A stretch of DNA of 64,000 bases, taken from assembly GCA_964017195.1 (NCBI GenBank), contig OZ024898.1, forward strand, positions 4,380,482 to 4,444,481, given 5' to 3'. A program made the position numbers and the translations under genes. Source of the DNA: Siderastrea radians (taxonomy: Eukaryota > Cnidaria > Anthozoa > Scleractinia > Rhizangiidae). The notes under the pieces were generated by a model that was given only the letters and a program-made list of their open reading frames with translations, did not search any database and was not told the origin of the DNA. This document shows, piece by piece, positions 31,876-43,760 of this stretch. Numbering within the stretch: the stretch's first letter is position 1; the number at the start of each line of letters is the position of its first letter.

Positions 31876-34065
31876 ATGGAGCAAAATGGACACATAAACC
31901 ATCTTAACAATAACAGCACGAAGGAAAAGATAAAACTGCAAGATCCACCGCTTTTTCGACTGGAATCGTGCCCTCCCTGGTTGCAATTTAACAAATATAT
32001 TCAATGTGGATATCGCTGTCATCTGTCTACGAGGCAATGTGTCGAGAGCTTGTTCTACATTCATAACGAAACCTTCAATATTTACTCCCATGGTAAGTGT
32101 AAAAATTCGTGGACGTTTTGATAAAACACAAAAATTTTTTATGGCTCTAAGGAAATAATTTTTGGTCTGGTACATCCATGTCAGCTGTTGTAAGTATCTT
32201 GAAAATATTCAAAATTAACGCTTAGTTTTTCAGCACACCTTGATATAAGCTTAAAGTGTTTAATAACTGGGAACAGTCTCACTGATGTAGACTTAACTGA
32301 GAAAAACGATGACGTTTTGCAATGCCGTCACTGATCCTCTGCAAAACGATGTCTTGGGGACCGCTCATTATTTAGAGGTGGGAGAGGGCTGGTGCAAATA
32401 AGGGGAGGGTCAATGATTTTTATGCAGGGAAAAAGGGGGGCCACATAAATTTATGCACACATATTAGGGAGCTTTGGTTTATACAAAGGGGGGAAGGAGG
32501 GGAGGGTCAGCAAAAATGTGCTTCAATAAGGGGAGGGTTAGGAGAATTTGAACATGACCTCCCTCCCTCTAAATACAGTAATGACCCGTCCGTAAGGAAT
32601 GAACCCAAAAAGGCCACATGGATGAGGTAGCCAATGCACATATTTTAGGGAGGTATGGGAAAAATAGGAGAAAGAGCAGATCATGTTTCATGTAAATTCC
32701 AGTTCATCATCTAACATGACCAAGAAACTTTACCCCACATTGTCTCTCTCCACCCAGTGTATAAATGGGTACTGGCGACGTGCTGCTGGGGGTAACCCTG
32801 TGATGGACCAACATCCCATCCGGGAGGAGTAGCAATACTCTCAGTTGCTTCATGCTACAGAAACCAGCATAAGCTCCAGCACTGTGGGCCTCCTTGGCTC
32901 ATGTGCGATAACCTATCTGTCAACTTTTTTCCTTGTGACTGCAAAATCACATGCCACAAGAAATTAACTACTCAATCATTGCTTTACGCTGGCACACTAA
33001 TGAAAAGTCGTGGCTTAAGGCTACTTAGAAAGTCAGGTTTCATGCTTCACACCCCAAAACGGACATGGCTGCTCGTGGAAATACCCTGTATCCCTGCCCA
33101 TCCCCTATTCATACATGTATCTTAAGTGCCTGGGCTAAAGTGCAAAAGGAAACCCCTGACAGAACCATATCAGTGGGGAGAGTACATATTATTGAATGTG
33201 ACTTTGGAGGCCTATGTTTATATATAATTACTACTAAAACTGTTATTGTATTATTTTATTCAGCAGTAGTGGTACTAGTATTAAGCCTCCAATACAGACA
33301 TTCTTTCTGCTCATCCTGGATTGCAAAAAGTGCCTTAAGGGTGTCTGCATTTAAGGCTGTATTTGAAATTCATTCTATCAAAATTAATATTTTCCTTTAT
33401 CTATTCCAGGAATCCCATGTGTGTTTATCTTGGTTCTCGTCCCAATGACTGCAAGTTCTGCTTGTCTAGAAAATCCAGTGTGGTTTTTCTTACATTATTT
33501 TGCCTGCTTTGCTCCCTTTTTTGCCAGTCCGATTTATCATTTGTTTATGTGTCACCAAAGTGGACATGATGTTTACCACAAGCTTCTCACCTTTGATGTC
33601 TGTGGCGTCTGGGCAATAAATGCTTGTGGTGGCCTCTGTGGGATTAGAGCAACATTTCATTGCCTACCATTTTGGAGCTTGGTGTCTCTAACACTCTACA
33701 TTGCTGTTTCCTTGCTATCAATATACTTCATTCTGGTAGCAAAAAGTGCCAGGGAAAGATTTTTGCCTTTACTCGTCTTTGGTATAATGAGGTACTTTTT
33801 TGTTGCAGTGCGGTTGTGCCTTTTTGTGTTTAACTGGAAATGTACCCTCAGTGCTATCCCATATTATCTCTCCATGGATCTGTTAGCCTTCATTGGTGGC
33901 ACACTCAATGTTGCTAGGATACCAGAGAGATACTTTCCAGGGAAATTTGATATTATCGGTAACAGTCACCAGATTATGCATGTTCTGACAGTTCTGAGTG
34001 TTGTTTGCTTACATGTTGGCTCTGTTCGAGATTTTAATTGGATGCAGGAAACTATTTGTCACTAA
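31876..34065 (+). CDS. PAQR4: PAQR4 homologue, progestin/adipoQ receptor family, 290 aa
   Basis: Two exons, 31876-32092 and 33410-34065, with a phase-1 GT-AG intron of 1317 bp. Exon 1 ends within the family signature LFYIHNETFNIYSHG (residues about 58-72). Exon 2 supplies seven-helix PAQR sequence: LVLVPMT, SPIYHLFMCHQSG (the SxxxH motif), LLTFDVCG, LNVARIPERYFPGKFD and GNSHQIMH (the HxxxH motif). SxxxH, Asp and HxxxH are the zinc-binding set known in PAQR proteins. LQFNK, YHLFMCHQ and NVARxPER match PAQR4 rather than the adiponectin or progestin receptor branches. PAQR4 proteins are Golgi/ER membrane proteins linked to ceramide metabolism. An upstream in-frame TTG at 31840 is not used as start because ATG 31876 is available. 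Confidence 0.93.
32358..32590. repeat. Degenerate inverted-repeat element in PAQR4 intron
   Basis: CATTATTTAGAGGTGGGAG near 32366 and CTCCCTCCCTCTAAATACAGTAATG near 32562 are imperfect inverted repeats around AAGGGGAGGGT repeats. Decayed; exact ends uncertain. Confidence 0.45.
32748..32895 (+). repeat. Conserved SINE/LINE-tail-like repeat in PAQR4 intron
   Basis: CCACCCAGTGTATAAATGGG, GGGGGTAACCCTGTGATGGA and CATCCCATCCGGGAGGAGTA resemble a dispersed repeat body found widely in invertebrate genomes. I recognise the pattern but cannot name the family with certainty. Confidence 0.4.
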
Positions 34066-34091
34066 TTTGTTAGAATTTCTTTTATAATACA

Positions 34092-34271
34092 CAGGGGTTT
34101 CAATAAAATTTGAAGTAGGCAGCTCGTCTGAATAGAGTAACCGACTGTATCAACTAGGGGTTTGAAACAATCTTCCTTTAATTACTTTAATTTAGGGCAA
34201 AAAGTAGCCGACTTTTCTGAGCGAAATAGCCGACGCTTTTCGTCGGCCGTCGGTGCTTATTGAAAGCACTG
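34092..34271. mobile_element. 180-bp hAT-like element just after PAQR4
   Basis: Ends CAGGGGTTTCAATAA and TTATTGAAAGCACTG, with TAATACA duplicated outside (34085-34091 and 34272-34278; extending to 8 bp gives one mismatch). It begins 26 bp after the PAQR4 stop codon and contains AATAAA at 34102-34107, the first poly(A) hexamer after the gene. Confidence 0.72.
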
Positions 34272-34278
34272 TAATACA

Positions 34279-34566
34279 TGTTCAGACTGTGAGATATTTT
34301 TAACAGTTGCAATCTCAAGTCACTTCTGTGATCAAACATAACCTGCATCTCAAAGTTTTTCCTGACTTAGCCTAGTCCATGTCTTTGAAAGTAGTTAAGT
34401 AGTATCTACTAAGTAAGAATTAGTACAATTAAGACGATAAGAATGTAAGACCGGACACTGGAAGAGATAGATCAAAGGACCATCAACTTAGGGAGACTGA
34501 GAGCAAACCTGGTTAGCCCTCATATGTAGAGATTTCAAAACTCGAATGATGGGAAATGTAAGTTGC

Positions 34567-34601
<35 letters not shown>

Positions 34602-36494
34602 ACCACGTGCCAAAACCAAAACTCTATTATTGGGTATATATCTATTATTTATATTATGGGATACACATTTATGAGTTGTATTTAATTACTTACTTCTTTT
34701 TGTGTTTTGTATTTTGACACATTAATAAAGTTATTATTATTCTTATTAAAACCCCACATGGAGCACCCAGGACACGTGGAATACAACCACCAGTCTCATA
34801 CTTTTGATAATGTATAAAAAACAGAACATGATGTAGACCATAATCTCTAAGCCTAATTTCGCTTACATGTAATAATAGAAAGATGGACAGATTTCCCCAA
34901 GAGGTATGAACTAAAAAGAATATTAAATGCATAATCAATAGTCAATTAATTGTTGGCCGGTATGAATGGTGTCACGAGGGTCTCACTGTCTAAAATAAAT
35001 TTCCAGTGAAATTGAATTAGATTTAAAAATCTAATAAAATGATCCATACAAGACTCACGTTTTTCTTAGCAATTAGTAGCAATAAAAAAAGGCTACTGAA
35101 TGGAAAAGTAGTGAGGGTCATTGCTTTTGGAATTTCGAGGTATTTTTAATCTTAGAGCACAGCAATTTATATTGTATCACAATGGAATGGTAACAAAATC
35201 AGGAGAAGTAATAAAAAACACATGGAGTTGTCATGGCTGGCTTTTATATGACGAGTGTGACGTTAAATCTTTGACCTTAAAAGTACCCAAGTTCATAAAT
35301 GAGAAAAATTCCTGGAATTTCCAAATTTATTTTCGCCAAATAATGAAAACCAGTAGCACATGAGGCAAGAAAAGCTCACACGTTGTCATTTGAATTGTCA
35401 TCACTTAGGATTTCAACCAGACTCAATGGTGAAAACAACTTTCTACAACTGAGCATACTAGACCGCGCCACAAAAGTACTTCGAGACGGAGTCGCAAGAA
35501 GTTTCTATTATAACCTTGCAATCAGGTCGAGTTTTAGCAAAGCTAGCAAATTCTTTTACGTGGGTGGCTCGCTGAAATTGCAAGCGAGACGAAAATAGTG
35601 CCTGATTGCAGGTTACAAACTTCTGACTCACAACTTGCGTCACGACTTTTTTGCCTTCGTTTTCGTGGTTTGGCCATTTATGACACTGTCTTCGTCTCTA
35701 TGTTCGAGTGACCATCTTGCTTTACGGCCGCCTGCACTATGAAGTCCATGTAGTCATTTTCTTGTCTTAAAATCCCACTACAATACGACCCCAGTCTTAA
35801 CAGAGGGAGGGGGGGGGGGGGAAGGCAGGAAGAAAAAGTCGTGAAAGTACGTTTTCCCATAAGGCGAGCGCTGAAGGTGCAAGCCTCTAGGGGGATCTAG
35901 GGGCATGCTCCCCCGGAAAAAACTGATCCCTAAAGTTTCCCGCGTTTCTGAGTCACTTGGCCAGAAAATTGGCCGGTTCTATTTTCCTAGGATTACGCCT
36001 TGCAAATCGGCGGATTATTTCATCAATATCAGTTCCCATACTGTATTATAAATGGGTATGGAGCGAGGCAAGTCCTGTCAATCGCGTTATGTTTTCAGTC
36101 GCTTAAAAGCTGCCTCACATGCAGTTGGCAGCAAACATACCCAGAAATCATAAAGCATTTTTTTATTTGAGCAAGTGTCGCATTTTCGAGATTAAAACTT
36201 AGAAATCTGCTTTCGTTTTAACAAAATACATATTAAATGTGACCAATCTCCGTACAACGGAAACAGGTCTGGATCCGCCCTTAGGCCTATCGATCAATGG
36301 TCGTTCAGCGCACTTTGCGCTAATCGGCAGTACATCGTGTCGTATTGGAATACAAAATAACATAAGAAGAGGTGCTACTTCATTAATTGTAATGCAAAAT
36401 CGTTGAAAAAGACAAATAAAAAACTCTGGGATTAAATTAATCCAATCCCCTACCCATGAAAAGGCTTTGAAGTCGCCGATCGCAAAATAACTGA
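34279..36494. other. Gene-poor stretch
   Basis: Contains an ATG/GAT trinucleotide microsatellite (34567-34602), a sequence at 34720-34790 resembling the TAA-rich 3' tail of a minus-strand retroelement, a weak inverted repeat at about 35480-35650 (GAAGTTTCTATTATAACCTT versus its diverged complement) and a G-run at 35806-35821. No coding exon supported. Confidence 0.4.
34567..34602. repeat. (ATG)n microsatellite
   Basis: Twelve perfect ATG/TGA/GAT triplets between CATG and TACCACG. Confidence 0.95.
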
Positions 36495-38096
36495 CCCGGT
36501 GTCCTAGCAGATTTGGACCCCCCCAAATTTGGACCCCCGGTCCAAATTCGCTAGCGGATTTGGACCCCCCGGTCCAAATCCGCTAGCGAATATGGACCCC
36601 CGGGGGACCCAATCCGCTAGCGGATTTGGACCCCCTTCGCGGATTTGGAATGTAATTGTAAAAACCCACGCTGTTATTCGCATATAGAGTACCGAAATAA
36701 TTTCACTTTTCAATCTTGGCGAAGAAACGTTTCGTTTGGGTTTCAAAATACTGCAAACCTATCATAATAGAGGTAGAGTCAGACTTTAGATCAAGTAAAT
36801 CGACCGTTCGTTTTAGGCACATAGCCAGACCTCTAGACGTTGCAGTAAAAGCACGCACTGCGGTATTTCTTACAGAAGATACGATTTTAAAATCTTGTTT
36901 TCTTTCATACGCGTTATTACTTTTCCAGGATACTGAATTTAACATAGTTTGAATGGGCGGTTTAACAAAGGAGGTTTTAAAGTGACACCTCTAGTTTGAA
37001 CGGGCGGTTTAACAAAAGAGGTTTTAAAGTAACACCTCTTGGTTGAGAATCGCATTGTGCGCCCTGCAAAAAGAGTTTGCTTGATTACACAACTTCACAG
37101 GACGTTTTTTTTTCAGAACCTTTTCCAATCATGATGTTTTGAATTTGTATAAGTCATGAGGACACCAAGAAAAACATCAAGACTTTGCTGCAACAAAATT
37201 CCGTAAGGTCCTTAAGGTCATAGTTAATAAAAGAATCTGGTTATGAAGCTCAATTAAGTCCTTTGTTTTATGTTTTTGTTACCGTTTTTAGCCTTGACGG
37301 TGCACAAACAACAATAGGTTTTGAATTTTTCATAAGCAACTAACCAATAAGAATGTCACTGTTAAGTTATTCGGCCATAGTGTGCGAACGTAAAACAAAA
37401 GATTGTGCACTCTCGTAGTACTTTCAACATAAATTGCAGCATCTTTGTTAAGGCCTTTGAAACTTGCAAAGTTTCATAACCAGTCCCTCGAGTAACTATG
37501 TTAAGGTTCAGTAAACTGGAGTGCAACCACAAAGCCACAAAACTTCTAAAAGTGTCTGAAACACGCGCTGCAGTATTTCTTACAGACGGTGCGATTTTAA
37601 AATCTTATTTTTTTCTTTTACTCTCGTTGTTAATATTTATTCTAAAAAACTTAATTTGAGGTGAGAAAAAGGTGAGAAGAAAAGCTAATTTTTAAAGTAC
37701 GCTTGCTACTCCGCGCCTCCAATTACCGCGGCAAGCTGATGTCAAATACTATTGTTTTTCTTAGCGCGGCTTTATAAATTCGCTTTAAGTCAGTTATGGT
37801 AGAAAATATTGTAAGATATCTTCAAGAAAGTTTAGTTTTTAAAATTTATCGATACAAACTAGCGTTGTAGGTTCTCTTTTACCCTAAGTATTAAAGATTA
37901 TTTGAAAAGAAAAACTGCTTCAATATTTTTATTTTGCCTCTTTAACAGCTCCAAAAAACAATTTTACCAATTTTACTCAATAGAACGCTTGTTTTCAGGG
38001 GGGTCCAAATCCGCGAGAGGGGGTCCATATCCGCTAGCGGATTTGGACCGGGGGGTCCAAATCCGCGGGGGGGTCCAAATCCGCTGTGACACCGGG
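36495..38096. mobile_element. 1.6-kb element with GCTAGCGGATTTGGACC repeats
   Basis: Left end CCCGGTGTCCTAGCAGATTT and right end inverted (GCTGTGACACCGGG). Both ends carry several copies of GCTAGCGGATTTGGACCCCC in alternating orientation. The interior has a tandem duplication of about 50 bp (36950-37035, GAACGGGCGGTTTAACAAA) and a longer direct repeat around GCGATTTTAAAATCTT (36880 and 37590). An open frame of 78 codons (36716-36952) has no recognised domain. Target duplication not evident, superfamily unknown. Confidence 0.68.
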
Positions 38097-38337
38097 AATG
38101 AAAAGGACGGAGTAGAGTAGGCCGGACTTTGTACTTATGATCATGAACTCAATTGACAGCGAAATATCACCAACGAAAGCTGCAAAGAATTTAAGTTCCT
38201 CTGAATTGAAGTAACTCTTTTAGTAATTCTCGATGTAAGATAAAGGTTAATACCAATGTCGACAGGGAAGCTTTGACGATAAAAAGTTAGCAGGCCTAGC
38301 AAGTTTTGACCAGAACGTCATGGTAGCCCACATATAG

Positions 38338-38550
38338 GGCAGGAACGTCATGCTAGCCCACATATAAGGCACTAATGTGAAGGTAAGTGAGTACAAGTGA
38401 AGGGAAGTGAGTACAAATGAAGGAAAGTGAGTACAAGTGAAGGAAAGTGTGTGTTAGTGAAGGTAGGTGCGTAATCAGTTGGCGTATATATTCATATAGG
38501 ATTGTAATGTTATTAGTGCCTTATATGTGGGCTAGCATGACGTTCTTGCC
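38338..38550. mobile_element. 213-bp inverted-repeat element with 20-bp minisatellite
   Basis: 39-bp terminal inverted repeats begin GGCAGGAACGTCATGCTAGC (right end GGCAAGAACGTC in reverse). The centre is a tandem array of GTGAGTACAAGTGAAGGAAA units (38384-38460). A partial direct copy of the left end precedes it at 38305-38337. Confidence 0.75.
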
Positions 38551-40305
38551 ATTTTGATTTTAGATTTTTATGACGTCACATGTAAACCGCAATTAGATGT
38601 GCACAACTGATATAATTTATTTGCATACAAATTGTTTTTACCGCGGTAGAGAATCCGTGGAATAAGTCTAGAAGTCAATCCGGTCATCAATTCGGTAAAT
38701 AAAGAAACTCTTTATCTGTCCATTCCTTTTGGATCAACAGTAGTATAAAAACTTTCCAAAGAAGTAATGAATAGTCTCAAGCCCAAGATGTGCAGGTGAG
38801 ATAATGCGGGATAGGGAGGGGGGGATGCGAATCCGTTGAAACTCCAAGTTCGCTTGAGGTCCACACACAGCCGAATTACGGAAAATTCTTGTAAAATCAA
38901 ATCTCCGAATGGTCCTAGCCATGCAACAGCAGTGGTGATCTCACGTTTCACGTGCACTCTTTCTCTGCCACTTCAAGCGTCCCGTGCCTTTCATCGAGAG
39001 CCTCGAAAATTTACGGCCTATTTCGACCGCGATAACTCACACCAGTACCAGCAGACATAGAAGTTTCTAAGTATGAAACTTTACTATAAGTTAAATTCTT
39101 TTCTTAGACACATGTTATAATATATACCAGCTTCGAGGAAGTACTACGAATCGCTTTCTTCGTTTTCTTCGGCGTGCCAGTCGTACTGACTTTCTTTCAA
39201 ATCACTGTTTGCTACCCTCACTGATCACCAGCAATTGAATTAACTCAATTCTGCTACTAGCACAGTCAGTTGTGAATTGCGCTGGCATCGACAGTCGACT
39301 CGCCGCGCTAGAAATATGTAAGACAATAGAAATATTAAACATACCACCGACACTAGTTAGTACGTACGGCCGGTCTGAAGCCGGTAGATCGCAAGAAAGT
39401 CAGTGCCGAAAGAATTCAAAGTTTTTCTGACTACCGATATACATTCGTCAAATTCGTCGGTCAGTGATAAAACCAAATACACCCTCCGAGTTTGCTTCTC
39501 TCAAGAGTGCAACTTAAAAATTCCACAGTCCGCACACAACACATGAAATCAGTCTAAAAAGTTTTTAGAGCTCGACACTCCAGTTCGTGTTCTTTATGCC
39601 GGGTGTGCAAACATCAAACTTCTTCGGTCGGCCCGCTGGCTTGCATCAAACTAAAAGAACTGACGAGAGGATCAAGAAGGAAAGAGGAGAAAGACCATAA
39701 CAGTTCCATGGCAAAACTGTAACACTTTTATTGCATTTTATGTATAGTTTGCATACCTTTTTTAACCAATTATTTACATTTTAGCTGCTTCACTCGAGAA
39801 GTCGCACTGTTGGGACGAGAACTGCCTGGTGGGCTTGTAAACATATCACTCACCACAGTGGTGTAAACTTTGCTGTGTAGTTGTAAAACTAAAAGGAAAC
39901 ATTAACAATCTTAACATACTTTGCACGAATCTCGGAAAATAAATTAAAAGACATGTATCATACAATCTGCTCGCTGCTCGTTTATCGTACAGAATGCTAT
40001 TAATTTTGTTGGTAAACCTTTATATTACACTAAAAAGTTGGCTTGCGCAAGCTAGCTGAGTTTCACTCTTTCTTCTATATACACCTCCAAAATAAAAAGC
40101 ATCAGCAAACGAAAGTCAAACAAACAAAAATACGAAACTGAACTTAACAATTGTCTAAACGAGAGAACTGACTCTCTCTCGTTTGATCATGTCCACATTT
40201 ATAGTGTCCCTCTTTCGGCCACCGTTTCAACATAATGGACGTAAAATTTTATCATCTCAGTTTCATTCGCATTCTGTTTGTTATGACCGTATCCAGCGAT
40301 CGGTT
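38551..40305. other. Gene-poor stretch
   Basis: No supported exon or repeat. Short open frames at 38.7-39.06 kb overlap on both strands and show no splice or domain support. Confidence 0.3.
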
Positions 40306-40777
40306 TTATGAGTGGAACAAGAATAACTTTGCAGCTTGGATCGAGGCCCGCGAGATCATTCCCGCTTTGCAGAAGGAGTCGCGGAAAGGCCTTTGTTCCA
40401 TTTGAACACTTCGTTGTTTGCTTTCACTCTTCGTTTTCAAGTCAATAGCTTCTATTTTCTTCTTGAATGTTGCATCCATGTGCTTCACGTAAACTGCACT
40501 GATGGGAACAGACGACATCTTTACGTCTGCGAGCGAATTAAAAGCGAGAGCATTCATTAGATAGGTAGACGAGCAGAGTATACAGATTGAGTTGTTTGGA
40601 CAAGGCGAGGGTTTTCTTACCTTCCTTTGTCTTTTATTTCTTTGTTGTATTGAGCGCAAAAGTTATTTTCCTCTGAAATCGTAAAGTTACCAAGTTGAAG
40701 TGATCTCAAACTCACAGAATGAAAAGCGAGTTTGAAACAACAGCGAATTTCAACCAATCTGCACAAACAGGCTCCAT
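40306..40777 (-). CDS. Two-exon small gene with upstream ORF, locus 1 (unrecognised)
   Basis: On the minus strand a short ORF (40777-40712, 21 codons plus stop, beginning MEPVCADWLKFAV) lies in an upstream exon ending at 40621 with donor GTAAGA. After a 94-bp intron (40620-40527) a second exon begins ACGTAAAG and opens an ORF at 40518 running to 40306 (70 aa, MSSVPISAVYVKHMD..., Lys/Arg-rich). The same arrangement is found at 50850-51368 on the other strand, with similar peptides in both ORFs. The short ORF could also start further upstream in frame (71 codons from 40927). Either the first ORF is a translated leader peptide or the gene is dicistronic. Family not recognised. Confidence 0.42.
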
Positions 40778-42197
40778 GAAAGAGAGCTGAAACAAAATCG
40801 CCATATTGCTTCGACCAAAGGCGACCCCAAGCGGCGCCTTCTGTAAAGACTGAAATAATGTATGCATTTTGACGAATATCTTGTGTACAGTAGCCCATCG
40901 TAATGGTAAGAGATTTTCATTAACCAATCAAAGTGCAATACGTTAAGTACTTTTTGTGTTTGGCGCGAGACAAGGAGTGTTTTCGTTTCGAAAACGTGAT
41001 CGTCCAGTACACTGTTTGAGAAACATAGGTCAAAAATTTTGAGCTCACCTCGTTCGCAATAAAGTCAAAGTTTATTTTAACACCATTTCAGTTTGCTGTT
41101 GCTTAAAAAAGTATGGAAAAACGAATTAAACTGATTTTATATAAGAGCAATAATGCCGTGAATGCACCAATCAACGATTATGTTTGTACGTCTTTGACGT
41201 CATACATACGCCTTAAACGTTGCGCAATATTTTCTCAGGGGACAAACACGAAAAAGCATTATCACAAGTTACGTGCAATAACTTCTGTTTCAGTATAAAC
41301 ACGCATTTTCGCTTCCTATGTATGGCAAGCAGTTTGAAGACAAAGAAGAGGCTCAAAATACCAGCTGACTAATAAAGTTTAAGTTAAGGCCAGTTGAATT
41401 TTTTTTCAGTCGAACTCAAGTCCAATGTTTTTGTTTTTTGTTTTGATCAGTCCGCGCATCACTCAAAGTTAATTAATCCCTGTGTTAATCCAAACAAACA
41501 AATCTTTTGTCCATATCACATATGACGGCCGGGCGCACGAAAAGCCGAACGGCGTGGTCCTCGTTTTTTTTTTCTCCCTGCTCCAGTCTCGTAGCCTGCG
41601 AGCAGACTCATTTATGTGTTATTAGTATCTAGGTGGCAGCCGACGCGGAGGCGCGATTTGCAAGCCGGCGAGAAAAGCCTAGCCGTGCTAGCTGAGAAAG
41701 CCCCTCGCCCCATGCCATTCTCCTCGCCGGCTCGCTTCGCTCTCAGGCGCGCAAATCGCGGGTCGGCGCCAAGTTACTCGCGGGAATAGCACACTAGGTG
41801 ACTGGCCTGCTCGTAGGCTATCAATCTCGCCGCGCTGTTGATGGATCCGGCACTCCAGCGATAATCCAGAAACGGACTGCTAACATACAGGCAAGTTCCA
41901 GTTCTGTCCAAGCTCCGAAGTTAACAAATCCCCAAAGTAGGACCCCCTCCCCCCCCCCCCTCGCCGCCGAAAAGTGAGCTACCCCAAAAGTAACTCTGCA
42001 AGGGAAACAAATCAAGCAATGTGCCACTAACTTAAACAAAAACCAGTTCCAAAATAAACTATTGCCTTTGATACAATTGATGATTTTGTAATCATTACTT
42101 TACTCTAAGGATATGGAAATACCTTGTTGTTGCTGTTGTTGTGAAGAGATCCGGGGGTATTCTGTGAGTTTTTGGGTGTGGGTGCGACGCTGGGACT
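40778..42197. other. Gene-poor stretch
   Basis: Contains GC-rich inverted-repeat-like sequence at about 41635-41790 (GCGCGATTTGCAAGCCGGCG against CGCCGGCTCGC...GCGCAAATCGCG), probably a decayed element, and a C-run at 41942-41960. No coding region supported. Confidence 0.35.
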
Positions 42198-43760
42198 CAA
42201 CAACAACAACAACAACAAGCTTTATTTGCATGACTATAACAAAGTATTACAGCATTATAAAAGCCACTTAAAATTTAATTATTAATTTCTTACTTAATTA
42301 AAATAACTAAAAGAGATTACAACCATTTCTTATCGTATTTTTAACCATTCAGAGAGGTAGCCATTGTAACTAGTCTGTCTCTCTGTTCAAAGCATGATGA
42401 ATGAAATTAATTGAATACTTATAAAATAATCAGTACAATTCATAAGATGTGACAATAAGGTCTCATGCGATAATAGTCGTAGAAATGGGATTTTAGGTTC
42501 TATTTTAGAAAAGAACTTGTCTCTTATCGAAGAATAGCTCGGGCAATCTAGTAAAAAATGAGTTTCATCTTCAATTTTGTTATAATTGCAGAGACTACAT
42601 AACCTCTCACCACGAGGTATTTTGTCGTATCTACCTGTTTCAATCCGAAGTTTATGACTGCTAATTCTCAGTTTTACTAACGATTTTCTAGATGGCTTCT
42701 TTCTTGTTAGATCTAGGAAGGCAGAAAGGCTATAATTCTTTTTGAATGTGTAATAAAAACTAAGTTTTTGCGAATGTTGAAGGGTTTGGTTCCAGTAAGA
42801 CTATATTTCTTTTTCATGAGATCTACATATTGTTTGATGTTACCTTCATTCAATGAATTACAATTAAAGTCACAGAAATTGTAATAGTCAGTCATTTTCA
42901 TGAGACTAGAGTAAAAACTATTATCACCGTTATAATGAAGGTCAATCGATATTTTTAAAGATTGTTTGTCTATAGAGCTTTCTTCCTTTTCTCGGAGGTA
43001 GTTTAAGTAATTAAGTATCTTTTTTTTTATTTCAATGATCAAAGGGAATTTACCCAGTTCAGCTCTACATGCAATATTGGATGCCTTGTTAGGAACTTCT
43101 AAATAACGTTTACAGAATTGTAAATGAGTTTTTTCAATTGCGGAGCTGTCCCACGACCTAAAATCTGATTTCGCAAAGTCACCCCAAACTTCACTATTGT
43201 AGGTTAAAATTGGTGAGATCATTGAGTCAAAAATTTTACACGCAAGAGAAGGTTTCAGTTTATTAAAATCAGTGTGCCGTCGTAGACCAAAGAAAGCATG
43301 AAGAGCTTTTTGTCGAAGGTGTTCAAGCGAAAGCGTAAAATTTCCGGAAGATGAGATGCGAGTCCCTAGGTAGGTATAGTTTTGGACAATGTCTATTATT
43401 TCACTGCCTATGTGAAAAACATAATCACACTTTTTTGTGCATCGTTGAAAAATCATTATCTTGATTTTCTTGGGGTTTGTTCTTAGCATCCAAGAGTTGC
43501 AATATGAGGATAACTCGTTTAGGCAATTTTGCAAACCTACTTTTGATCGTGATAATATAATTAAGTCATCTGCATAAAAAAGAGAGTTGAGCTTGGTGCC
43601 ATTTAGTAGCACGAACGGATCAGATGGAATATTGTTAAACGAGAAAGCTAAATCATTGACGTATAGGTTAAAGAGCAAAGGACTTAAAATGCAGCCTTAG
43701 CGCACACCTCTGGCGTATTGAAAAGATCGCGTTTGGACTCTGAGTCCCTTACCCCTTGCG
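42198..43760 (-). mobile_element. Broken non-LTR retrotransposon, 3' part of reverse transcriptase
   Basis: On the minus strand an ORF of 321 codons (43678-42713) encodes the reverse transcriptase core: GCILSPLLFNLYVNDL, FYADDLIILS (catalytic ADD at about residues 35-37) and YTYLGTRISSSG. A TAA at about 43694 replaces the Gln codon of the usual RQGC motif, and a frameshift near 42713 separates the C-terminal part GRYDKIPRGERLCSLC...ETHFLLDCP, a Cys/His tail common in animal non-LTR elements (CR1/L2-like). The 3' end is a (TTG)n/(CAA)n tract at 42198-42218. The 5' part is missing. Inactive. Confidence 0.88.

Noticed and set aside
42713..43678. Host gene or viral polymerase
   Set aside because: The FYADD motif and Cys-rich tail are those of an animal non-LTR retrotransposon and the reading frame is broken.
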